A stretch of DNA of 64,000 bases from Moniliella sp. 'wahieum' (lineage: Eukaryota; Basidiomycota; Moniliellomycetes; Moniliellales; Moniliellaceae), in assembly GCA_003971905.1 (NCBI GenBank), contig RSEE01000047.1:62001-126000 (forward strand), written 5' to 3'. Made by a program: the position numbers and the translations under genes. The notes under the pieces were generated by a model that saw only the letters and a list, made by a program, of their open reading frames with translations, searched no databases and had not been told where the DNA came from. Shown here in pieces: positions 34,195 to 44,019 of the stretch (its first letter is position 1; every line of letters starts with the position of its first letter).

Positions 34195-35402
34195 ATGTGT
34201 GCAGGGCAGGTTTATATAGTACAGAAATGGGATCAGGCTGATCAGGCCTCAGTACTACAGGTGTAAAAGAGGATGTCGTCGGAGTAGGCTTAACGAGACT
34301 AACATAATGCCTTTTGAAGAGATGCCTACACTGCTTGTGGGGGGCTCTGCGTCCGCAGATAACAGGACCGCCCTGCAACAACAGTACACCACCCATGGTG
34401 CTGTTTTATCTGATGAGAATATCCCCTACTACGTTCTGCCCCTAACGGGGGCTCATATCTTGGAATCAATCCATTATCTTTCTATGGCGTATTGAGCCTA
34501 CAGCTTTCTGTCCAGACGCGAGGCTGTCAACCTGTCCGCTTGAGTTGCCCCCGAACTCCTCATTATCAGTACACCAGTGCATGGTGGTCTCCATCAGGTG
34601 GGACTCCACTCTGGAAGCTCTACTGGCGACGTCTTCTCGACATTGAGTCTCTTCTGTCAGCTAACCAGCACATGTAAGCGGCCGCCGTCGCCGCCACAGC
34701 TGCTCCCCACTCCCCTTTCGCTGCCCCCGAACTGGTGGCCACTCCTCCCTCCGTCGCCACCACGCCGGCTACCCCCGCTGGTACCGTACGGTAGGCCAAG
34801 GCGCCTTTTATCACACCTTGTCCGTTATATTTGTGTCCTCCGAAACCTCCACGCGTGTATACTCTTCGGCTTGTTCGCCCTGTCTCTTTCACGGGTGTGG
34901 CGGGGCAGAAGGGTTCCTCGTTGAACGTACGCATGCAACCATCACCATTGCGATTGCATCGTTCTAGTATACATTTCCAAAGGTTCACCAACACATCCAA
35001 ATCCTTTTGGGTTCCTCCGGTCTTACATCTGTGCCATATATACACTGCAGGGCACTATACATAAACAGGATGTGGAACCGCAGAATCGCTTCCTGTGTCT
35101 TATTAGGGAGCCCGTCGCGGTGGAGTGCTATAGCGTGCCCTGTGCCCAACAATCCCTGAAATGTCTGGGTTTATATATACACCGACGAAGACCACACAGC
35201 GTGGAAGGCTGTGGCTACCGTCGCCGGGGGAGAGGAGAGGGGTCAGTGACGTTAATATATCTGCGAGGAGGACGTGGCTACTATTGTGAGATACATAGTG
35301 TGTGGTTATCGAGAGGCCGTCCCAATTAGCTTTTCTTGTGTGGAGCCACCGCGGGTGGCTCGTGTGTTTTGGTCAAACCTCGTCCCTTTTTCAGTCCTCT
35401 TC

Positions 35403-35429
35403 AGGCCTCAGGCCTCAGGCCTCGGCCTC
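35403..35429. repeat. Period-7 array, AGGCCT x3
   Basis: AGGCCT lies at 35403, 35410 and 35417, each followed by C. A partial fourth unit starts at 35424. Confidence 0.85.
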
Positions 35430-36228
35430 ACAGGCGTTGGAGTTCCGTCGTTTTGCCGCTTCTCATCCGTTTTCCTTGTTCGGCAGCTTATAGCCCCTGG
35501 CGGCAACTATTGGCTGCTTTGATGTTCCTCCGTATATAGGCTAGGGACGGCTGGCTTATTGCTCCACCACCGCGTGTCACTAGTGCCTTTGCATCACGCT
35601 CGATGAGGACCACATCTGAACTCCAGGCCTCAGGCTGTGGCCTCATCGCGTGCATGGAGCTATCCTATATTGCCCGTGGGAAGATGTGCATGACTTTGCG
35701 CCAAGGCCTCCATTATGCCGAAATGCACCAGTGCATCTGCACTTCTCCATTCAGTAATACTCCCAGTACACTCAGTATACTCTCAGTACGTTCAGTCAAG
35801 GTGTGCAGAGCCCCTGTCCGCATAACTATGCTATGCATCAAGAAGCAATGCATGTCACAATGACATTGTTCCTGGGACATATGTGACTGAACCCCGTGCA
35901 CTATCCTAGTGTGTTGGCCCGAGACGTCCGCCAAGCACACCACCGCTGAAGCATTGCTCCCGCGTCCCTTCTCGCCGCCCCCGCATCGATCATTATGCAT
36001 TAATCGAACTAATGGACTAATCCCTTCTGCGAAAACAGGGCGTGGTACTGTGCTGGCTGGCAAATGCCACAACGTCAATTCTCAATAGGGCATTTACCGG
36101 ATTCATATTCCTTTTCGAGCTTCATGCTCTATGCTTCATGGACGCGACGGAGGGAATGCGAGAGGCCCCCACAGCTAAAGCGGCGCGCGCAACACGTCAC
36201 TGGTCGCCCCCTGAGGTCTGAGGGCCTG

Positions 36229-36257
36229 ACTAGCTGACTAGTGACTAGCGACTCAGG
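36229..36257. repeat. Period-7 array, ACTAGT/ACTAGC
   Basis: ACTAGC lies at 36229, ACTAGT at 36237, ACTAGC at 36244 and ACTCAG at 36251. The last three are in 7-bp phase. Confidence 0.7.
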
Positions 36258-36523
36258 GTACTACTCAGACGCTATTGACTTTTTCTGTAGCGCGAACGTT
36301 TGCTTTCAAGCATCACATGCAGGCGCCACGATGGTCGATGATACCGATGATGCAGCAGCACAGTGCACGATGCTTTGCGGGCAAATGTGCGTTAGAGGAG
36401 GAGAGCGGAGTGGAGCGGAAGCATGCGGTAACCGATTATAACCTGTGACACGCGCGTACCGCGTAACGCCAGTGTATTAACATGCAAGCCTGGTAGCACA
36501 TGGCACACACATCTCATGGCCGC

Positions 36524-36543
36524 ATCGATCATCGATTATCGAC
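36524..36543. repeat. Period-7 array, ATCGAT
   Basis: ATCGAT lies at 36524 and 36531, with ATCGAC at 36538. Spacers are C and T. Confidence 0.8.
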
Positions 36544-36744
36544 CTCGACCTCATCCATGCACACACTCAAAGAAACATAGCTCTGCCATCCTGTGGAAGC
36601 TTCCTCAGGCCTTAGGTACATATAGCCGACACATGCTGTACTCCGTCTCGCGTTACGCGCTACGTATGGCCGACGTGGACGACGAGAGAGAGACGAGGGA
36701 AAAGCTGAGGCGAAAATACTGCTCTTCCTCGTCATCGCGTCATC

Positions 36745-36765
36745 ATGCATCATGCATCATACATC
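36745..36765. repeat. Period-7 array, ATGCAT
   Basis: ATGCAT lies at 36745 and 36752, with ATACAT at 36759, each followed by C. Confidence 0.8.
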
Positions 36766-37211
36766 CCATGCACCACATCAGACTCTTGCTTGCCTGGACC
36801 TCACCCGTATTAACAAAAGCTCCCCTACAAGCCGCGAGGAAGCGAAGGCGGGCCTATACGGCGTGGCTTTTGGGGAGGGATAGATGATCGAGATATTGAT
36901 GAAGTTTGAACTTTGATGCGTCGATAATCGATAACGGACGTGTTACGACTGTGCCGGAGATGCTGCTGAGAAAGGAAGCACTCAAACATCTTCGGGGGAA
37001 TGGGGCAAGGGACGGGCGGACTGGATGGGACTGTGGATGCGATAGAGAGGAGGCTGGCGAGAGTGTGTGTGTGACTGATAGCTTCCAGCCTTCGGCCTTG
37101 TGGGCCCGTCCCGCCACACTGCCTCCGTCCTGGTTGTTTGAGGTACATGCGATACCACGAGGCCGCCTTGGGGGCTGTCTTGCTCGTCGTCCCTATCGAT
37201 CTATCGACTAT

Positions 37212-37233
37212 CGGTCACTCGGTCACTCGGTCA
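37212..37233. repeat. Octamer array CGGTCACT
   Basis: CGGTCACT lies at 37212 and 37220 with a partial third copy at 37228. The period is 8, unlike the other arrays. Confidence 0.7.
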
Positions 37234-37297
37234 TCCACCGTTGAGTACTTGAGTACTCAGACTGAGTACAGACAGGTACAAACTCGTGAGGTCGGTG

Positions 37298-37350
37298 ACC
37301 GGTGACGGTGAGGTGGCTCGAGTGACTAGTGACTAGAGTGACCAGTGACA
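37298..37350. repeat. ACCGGT and ACTAGT repeat cluster
   Basis: ACCGGT lies at 37298 with ACGGTG in phase. ACTAGT lies at 37325 with ACTAGA at 37332, then ACCAGT at 37341. Confidence 0.65.
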
Positions 37351-38208
37351 GTGACTATCGCGACGGCCGATTCCAGGCGGCCCGGGGCCACTGGACCGGG
37401 CTGGCACGGGGGCACAGCTTCTCTATCGCCCAGCTGCCCATGGGGTTAAGTTTATCGATCTCATGCTAAATTCCGCATGGGCTGCGGCAGCAGCTGCAGC
37501 GCATCAGTCAGCTGGCCAGTCCTCATGCGCTCATGCACTCATGCACTCGTGCGCGCGTGGGGCCGGTTTTCCCAGCCAGGAACCCAGTTTGCCACAGCCA
37601 CTCCATGCGAGACAGCTGCGTGCACTCGCGTCCCCCGGCACAGCGCCAGTCTGCTGCGGCGAATCCGCTCGGGTGGAGCGTGGCGCGTGGTGGGGTACAC
37701 TGGACAGGAACGGCGGTGCGTCTATCGCATGCGTGCGCGGACGGGAGGACCCTCGTGTCCGGGGCATATCGCCCTTCGAGGAACCGAACGTCACGACACC
37801 CCCCCCCCAGCACGGGCATGGCGCCAGTGTGCGCCGCTATCTCCCTCGGGCGTTTTAGATTGCTCCGTTGTCGCAGCAGGCAAGTGTGGGTGGATGGTCG
37901 CGCAGTGGGCCGCATGGAATCGGCAGCCGCGTTGGGCTGGCCCGACTGGGCAGCCCAGCACAGCACCGCATCGCCCCCCCAACGCTCTCTGCCTGCTCTG
38001 GCTTGCCTCGCGTGGGGCACAGAGCCAGTGTAAGCGTTATCCACGCCCGCTGCTGCCCTGCTGCCAGGCTCCGCATGGGCAGCAGTCAAGCCCACGCCTG
38101 CCAGCATCGCAGCCACGCAAACACATGGCCCCCAGTCCGTCGGCCTCGCACTGCACCAGCGAAGGACCCGCCCGCCAGAGCTGCCAGAGCCTGCGGGCCG
38201 ACCTGCGG

Positions 38209-38216
38209 TATATAAG
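38209..38216 (+). promoter_or_regulatory. TATA box of the permease
   Basis: TATATAAG lies about 80 bp before the permease ATG, with a pyrimidine-rich leader between. Confidence 0.6.
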
Positions 38217-38289
38217 GCACCAACACCATGCGGTTCCCCAGCTTCTTCCTCTCTATCCCGCCCGCCTCTCTCTCTCCTATCGCCTCGCC

Positions 38290-40193
38290 ATGTCCCATTT
38301 CGTCAGGGACTTCGTGGACGGCTTCAAGCCGGCCCAGGTTGCGCCGGGCCCTAGCGAGATCCCCGCCGGCCCCGGCTACGACGCCGATATCACCACCAAT
38401 GTTTATCCCGACGACAAGGGCTCCATGGAAAGGGGCAGGATGTCGAGGGCGCCTCCATTACCCTCGAGCACACCGAGGGCGGCGCTGCTCCTGAGACGCT
38501 CAAGCGCCATCTCACTCAGCGTCACATGCAGATGATTGCTTTCGGCGGCAGGTTCGTTCCTTTCCCCTTCATATCGCAATCTTGATGTCGGCCCAAGATG
38601 TGCTAACCCTTCCCTGACGCAGTATCGGAACTGGTCTCTTCATCGGTTCTGGTGGTGTGTACAACACGGGTGGTCCAGGTTTCTTGATGCTGGACTACCT
38701 TTTGATCGGCACCATGCTTCTCTGTGTGGTTATGGATCTTGGTGAAATGGGTTCGCTCTTCCCCATCTCTGGTTCGTTTGCTACCTACTCGACTCGGTTT
38801 GTCAGCCCCGCCTGGGGTTTCGCCATGGGCTGGAACTACTGGATGCAATGGTTTATCGTCTTGCCTTTGGAACTCACTGCTGCCTCGATTGTGATCAAAT
38901 ACTGGGACCCTAATGAGCACATCTCTCCTGGTGTCTGGCTTATCATCTTCCTTGTCGTCATTGGTGGCATCAACCTCTTTGGTGTCCGTGGCTACGGTGA
39001 ATTTGAGAGCTTTGCTGCTATGATCAAGATCATTGCTGTTATTGGCTTTATCAGTGCGTATTTCATTTCAACTTGCACCGTACAGATTCTGATTGACTAA
39101 CCTTTCCTGCATCCTCAGTCTGTGGCAGTGTTATTTCTGCTGGTGGTGCCCCCTCCCATGAGCACATTGGCAATAAGTACTGGAATCCTGCTTCCGATGC
39201 TTTCCGCAATGGCTTCCAAGGCTTTTGCTCTGTATTCGTCAGTGCCGCCTTTGCCTTTGCCGGTACTGAGCTGATTGGTCTCGCCGCTGCCGAGTCGCAC
39301 AACCCTCGCAAGGACATGCCCAAGGCTGCCAAGCAGATCTTTGCCCGTATCATCATTTTCTACGTGGTCTCTCTTTTGGTTGTGACACTCATTGTCGACC
39401 CCACGAACCCGCGTCTGACTGGAGGTACCTCCTCCTACGATGCTCGCGCCAGTCCGTTCGTCATTGCCATCGAGATTGGCAAGATTAAGGCCCTGCCTTC
39501 CATCTTCAATGCTGTTATTCTCATTTCCGTCCTGTCGGTGGGCAACTCGGCCGTGTACGGTGCCTCGCGCACCCTTACCGCGTTGGCGCAGCAGGGTCAG
39601 GCCCCGGCCATCTTCAAGTTCGTTGACCGTCAAGGTCGTCCTATGCCTGCTGTGGTCCTCAGTTTGGCCATGGGCTTCCTTTCGTTCCTGATTTACTCTG
39701 CGTCGAGCACGGACGTGTTCAACTGGCTGCTTGCCCTCAGTGGTCTCTCGACCATCTTCTCTTGGGGCTCGGTTACCCTGTGCCACGTTCGCTTCCGCAT
39801 GGCATGGAAGAAGGCCGGTTACACTCTTGAGGAGCTTCCGTGGAAGTCGCCGACGGGCATGATTGGCTCCATCTGGGGCACCTTCTTCTGCTGCCTGGTG
39901 GTGGTGCTGCAGTTCATCATTGCCTGCTGGCCCATTGGTGCATCGTCCATGTCGGGTTCGGGCCGTGCGGTCACCTTCTTCCAGGCTTGCCTTGCCATCC
40001 CCGTTGTCTTGGTCTTCTTCTTGCCGGGCTCTTCTTGCCCAAGAAGGGCAACCGGTCCAACCTCTGGGTTCGCCTTGAGGACATTGACTTGACCACGGGC
40101 CGTCGCATGATTCCCCTCGATGTGCTCCGACAAGAGCGCGAGGAGGCGTCGCACCGTTCCTTTGCTCGCAAGCTCCTTGAAATCTTTGTCTGA
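38290..40193 (+). CDS. Amino-acid permease, AAT/GAP1 family
   Basis: This is a proton-coupled plasma-membrane amino-acid transporter with about twelve membrane spans. The cytosolic N-terminus MSHFVRDFVDGFKPA leads to LKRHLTQRHMQMIAFGGSIG, the family signature entering TM1 (GTGLFIGSGGVYNTGGP). Later family blocks include GSFATYSTRFVSPAWGFAMG, FAFAGTELIGLAAAESHNP and RTLTALAQQGQAP. The C-terminus RRMIPLDVLRQER matches the GAP1-like tail. Introns are 38552-38622 and 39054-39118, each with a CTAAC branch point. Only two frame jumps are seen, at about 38430 and 40030. Codons end in T more often than in neighbouring genes. The specificity is unknown. Confidence 0.93.
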
Positions 40194-41044
40194 GCTCATA
40201 TCCCTGTTAGAGCGCCCTTCCCCCTTCCCACACTTACTTACGTATATCCCGTTATCAGGCCGATTGACATCGTCACGGGTTGAATGTACATTCCCATGAT
40301 CATATCTCCTTGCTCCCATCGCTTACGCCGCACATTGTGGAAGATTTTATATGGTGTTTTCGATAGTTGTCCATCCCATCTCGGTTGGGGCCTGAGGGGC
40401 CGGAGGCATCTTTTTCGGTCCATCAGGTTTCATCGACGCTCCTATGTCTGTTTTCAATGTCACTCCTGATTAATGATTAGCTTTCGCTTGTACCTCAACA
40501 CAGGCACTTGATAACTGCAGCAGCTTGGGATCAAAGTTATTCTGATAATGATCCTGCGGATCCACCTGGTTCCTTAACATGGTGGCACTACCAAGTAGCG
40601 CAACACGCAAGATGAACAGATCGGTTTAACCGTAGCGTTTCCCTGTCCCAGCCTTAAGCTCTGTCAATGGTATGGATGCACTATGAGACGCTCGCAGACA
40701 CTGCTAATAAGAAACGTCGAAGCGAATGTTTTCAGTGGGCGAAAATGCGTGCGTTTTTCTTTTGTTTCGGGCGTGTAATAGCGGTGGGCTGGTTGGTTGT
40801 CGAAGAACGATGTTGTTTATGTGGATGACTAGTTGGATGCTGACGCGCTGACGTTGATGGACGACAACATTGAACGCTCTGAGCAGCTCCTCTCCTCACA
40901 CATCTCACATCTGCGTGGATCTATCTCCAGTGTGCATGATCTCTTCAGGATTCTTCAGGTCATCTTCAACGTATCAACTCTCATGACGCATGATGCAGTA
41001 ACATGCTTTTATCTCATGGAGGGTGGAGTGGCTTTCCCGCCGTT

Positions 41045-41065
41045 ACTTGTTACCGGTTACCAGTT
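41045..41065. repeat. Period-7 array, ACCGGT-like
   Basis: ACTTGT lies at 41045, ACCGGT at 41052 and ACCAGT at 41059, each followed by T. Confidence 0.7.
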
Positions 41066-41317
41066 GCTGTTGACCTCTGGTCATTTATGGCCAAGGTCAC
41101 TTCCGAGTGACATCATGTGTGATGCGCGTGTGATGTTTTCTGACGTGGCGTTTCCGACTCCATGATGACTTGGATTCGCCATCGCCTTAGCAATTTGATC
41201 TCCATCGACCACCATTCCCATTTGCTGCTCTTTGAGCTCTTCCTAGGCGTTAATAGTTGCGGGTTACTAGCTGCGATAAGGCCAATCTCCTCAGATCTCG
41301 GTCTTGGGTCCTGCACC

Positions 41318-41345
41318 ATCGATAATCGATAAGGCCCTAAGGCCT
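41318..41345. repeat. ATCGAT array running into AGGCCT units
   Basis: ATCGAT lies at 41318 and 41325, each followed by A. AGGCCCT follows at 41332 and AGGCCT at 41340. Confidence 0.75.
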
Positions 41346-41743
41346 AAGGGCAGCTTTCTAGCTACGCGTCCGGCCGACTTTCATTACTTCGCCGCGCGCC
41401 AACATGCGCGCGGCCAATATTAAACGTTCAAAAAGGTGTTGATCTGGCGGGCTGCGCACAGGAGCAGTCTGCTCAAGGTGGCGTGGTTCTTTCGGCGGGG
41501 CCCTGGGGCCTAATAAGCGCCTCTGTTAGGGTTTGTTTGCCTCCACCGCCGCCATCGCCTCCTGGCTCCTGGCTCCCCCACAGGCCACCCGACCTCGACC
41601 CCGACCCCGATCCCAACTCCGGCTTCCATCTTTTCAGCGCCACCGCAACCACCCACATAATTGTGCACATCGCCCTTCTCAACGCGCCCGCACGTCGCAC
41701 TTTTTCGTTTTCGTCCGCGCTTTCCGTTTTGCCCCTTTCGTTC

Positions 41744-42527
41744 ATGTCGACTTCGTCCACACCAGTTGCGTCTGCATCTGCGTCTGCGCCCGAAGAGGGT
41801 GAGCGCCAAGCGTACGTTGGTGCCCCATTCTTCCTTTGCAAATTGAGCCGGGACCAGCTTCTCTCGCTGACCCGCCTTCTGTTTATTCCAGTGTTATCCT
41901 CAAAGTTGGCATTGTGGGGGATGCCCAGATTGGCAAGACATCGCTGATGGTTCGGTACATTCACAATCAGTTTGATGAAGAGTACATTCAAACGCTGGGG
42001 GTTCACTTTATGGAGCGTACCATCCGCATCCGCCAGACGCCGATTACGTTTAGTCTGTGGGACTTGGGAGGCGCGCGCGAGTTTGTTAACATGCTCCCAT
42101 GGTCTGCAACAGCGCGGTTGCCATCCTGTACATGTTTGACCTCACTCGCCGTCCGACGCTGGACAGCGTTCGGGGGTGGTACCGCCAAGTGAAAGGGTTC
42201 AACCGGCGTGCGATCCCGATCTTGGTGGGCACCAAGTACGATCTGTTCAACGAGTTGCCCCTGGTTGAACGGGAGGACAACATCCGTGCCGCGCGGCGGT
42301 ACGCTCGAGCAATGCGCGCTCCCCTCATCTTCTCCTCCAGTACTGAGGCCACCAACGTCCAAAATATTTTCAAAATCATCCTGGCCCGCGCGTTTGGCTT
42401 GCGTCTCACCATCCCCGAGGTTACCGATCACAACCGACCCCTGCTCATCTACGAAGAGGAGCACCTTCGTATGACGGAGGAACAAAGCGCCGAGGGGGTG
42501 CGCGCCGTCACGGGCGCAGCAGTGTGA
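41744..42527 (+). CDS. SPG1: Spg1/Tem1 septation GTPase
   Basis: This Ras-like GTPase triggers the septation initiation or mitotic exit network from the spindle pole body. Exon 1 ([20 protein letters not shown]) joins after intron 41812-41891 to [10 protein letters not shown]. The G1 loop is GDAQIGKTS (about 41917). The Spg1/Tem1 signature [14 protein letters not shown] and [17 protein letters not shown] follows. The guanine-specificity motif is GTKYDLF, not NKxD, as is typical of this subfamily. The tail is rich in acidic residues and ends TGAAV at 42527. One base is missing from a C-run at about 42097, so the second half reads in another frame ([20 protein letters not shown]). The gene converges with mL54, leaving about 200 bp between stops. 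Confidence 0.93.
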
Positions 42528-42725
42528 GTGTAGAATTGGTTAAAGTTATCCTCACCTGCTGCCGCTGCATACCACTTTGTCGTTCTACTTCTCACTCTAC
42601 CGTTCCTCTTTTCCCTTTCCTCTCTCTCCTGTGGCTCTTCCTCTCTCCTGTGACCCTTGCGTGGCCCTTCCTCTCTTTCCTGTGGCTCGCACAGTATACC
42701 ATCTTGTACTCTAGAATCCGTATTC

Positions 42726-43482
42726 TCAAGACGACTTCTTGACGAAGTTGGACTCGCGAATTGCCGCGCGGGCTTTTTGATCGAGCTTGGCCTTGGTGTC
42801 TTGAAGGGCACGCAGGCGGGGAGTGATACCAGTGCGAAGATAGTACTCGTGGTCCTCTTCTCCTTCTTCTCCTTCTCAAGTGCTGCACGGCGCTTGGCTT
42901 CCTCGGGGTCCTCAGCCTCAATCTTCTCACCCCGCGCAATTCGTTCGGCCAGGATGGCTTCCTTGCGCAACCGTTCCTTCTCGGCCAACCGCATCTGGCG
43001 ACGACGCTCACGGACCAACCGCTTTTCTGCAGTACGCGCTTGACCTTTGGTCATACCCGTCGTGTCAAGTGCCAGGCACCCAAACCACCGGGACCCGTGT
43101 TCACCTCCTCCTCCACACCACGCCGCGTGTTGACTCCCACACCCAGGGAGGATACCACGAGTCGGGCTTGGCTACCGGGTCGGGCTTGTCCTTAAAGATG
43201 GACAGACCCGCCAGCACAGTCCCAGCTGGCGTAGCCGACCTTGATCCTGACGGAAAGAAATGAATAGGTTAGTTTCGGAGGGGCCAACAGCTACTGTTGA
43301 TTGAAATGAATCCCACCAACCTTCTTCAGCGGCAGCCTCGGTGTGGAAGGAGCAGCATCCGCGTCTTGGTCGGCCGCAGACGAGGCACGAGTACGGCTGG
43401 TTGTGGAGAAGAAGCGTGGCGAAAGTGCCAGGGACGTCCTGCGCACGCTGGCGCCCAGCCCAAACACACGCAGCGCCGACAT
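42726..43482 (-). CDS. MRPL37: Mitochondrial ribosomal protein mL54 (Mrpl37)
   Basis: This is a large-subunit mitoribosomal protein. The start at 43482 gives a presequence (MSALRVFGLGASVRRTS, later SPRFFSTTSR). Intron 43247-43320 has a GTTGGT donor, a CTAAC branch point and CAG. The conserved core is PAGTVLAGLSIFKDKPDPVA followed by PDSWYPPWVWE. The gene then encodes a basic/acidic helix (EKRLVRERRRQMRLAEKERL) and the family's C-terminal pattern ARAAIRESNFVKKS. The stop is at 42726. Frame jumps lie near 43235, 43120 and 42850. The long charged helix makes it about 225 residues, at the large end for the family. The family call rests on the YPPWVWE core and the terminal NF motif. Confidence 0.75.
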
Positions 43483-44019
43483 GCTGAAGCTGCTGTCGTC
43501 GTCGTGTTGGGGTGGCAGCGGTGGGGGCGGCTTGTTATGTCAAAACGGGTGGATCTTCCTGCAGCTTCCGCTCAGTCGGGCGGAATTGCGTGTTCAAGTT
43601 ATTATTTTTGGGCTGGGATGCGGCGCACCTTGCCATTAGCGAGCATGAACGACTCCCAGCTGCTCTCCCCCATGTACCACTACTGCTCCAATACGACTAC
43701 TACCGCTGGTTCAAGCAATCTTGCTGCTTGGTTAAACATGCTTATACTGTTCTGCCATCCAATCTACAAGTCAGGGCCAAGACATTGGTAAAAAAAGCTG
43801 TTTTCGAATGGATGCAAGCTACTAGAGATTTGTGAGTGTTTGAAGTGGCAGTAGTAGATGAAACAGGAGCGGACGGAATCACGAGCGTCGAGGGCGCTTG
43901 GCCTTGCGCTCATCGCCAACAGAGGGAAGTCTTTGGAGAGGAGTGCTTCTTGTGATGCCTGTGCCCCTTGGCAGGCTTAGAAGAGGTATGGGATGGTTCG
44001 GTCGGCGCGGACGGAGTGT
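43483..44019. other. Spacer between mL54 and HSP104
   Basis: This is the promoter of mL54 and the 3' flank of HSP104. On the minus strand, 43879-44019 can be read as a Lys/His/Ser-rich stretch (SSKPAKGHRHHKKHSSPK, then ERKAKRPRRS). It may be an HSP104 tail if the listed stop is an indel artefact. Nothing else is recognised. Confidence 0.4.

Larger units (their letters stand above)
33177..38289. other. 5.1-kb gene-poor region
   Basis: This is the longest stretch without a recognised gene. Its left two-thirds are more A/T-rich than the rest of the window. TATA-like motifs occur near 34213, 35035, 35172, 35257, 35533 and 36619. Period-7 palindromic arrays lie at 35403, 36237, 36524, 36745, 37298 and 37325, and an octamer array at 37212. 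From 37460 to the permease it is GC-rich promoter-like DNA. I see no reverse transcriptase, transposase, long terminal repeat or tRNA. A low-confidence secreted ORF is listed at 33961. Confidence 0.5.
40194..41743. other. Intergenic spacer, no gene seen
   Basis: This is the permease 3' flank and SPG1 promoter. Period-7 arrays lie at 41045 and 41318. A 110-codon ORF at 40833 has no recognised family. Confidence 0.5.

Noticed and set aside
36524-36765. CRISPR-like direct repeats
   Set aside because: The repeats are contiguous 7-bp units without spacers, and the genome is eukaryotic.
33177-38289. Mobile element or virus-derived insertion in the gene-poor island
   Set aside because: I found no reverse transcriptase, integrase, transposase, capsid-like protein or paired terminal repeats on reading either strand. 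The repeats seen are only short palindromic arrays.
40833-41165. 110-codon ORF in the permease/SPG1 spacer
   Set aside because: There is no recognised family, no splice or promoter support, and the composition matches the surrounding spacer.
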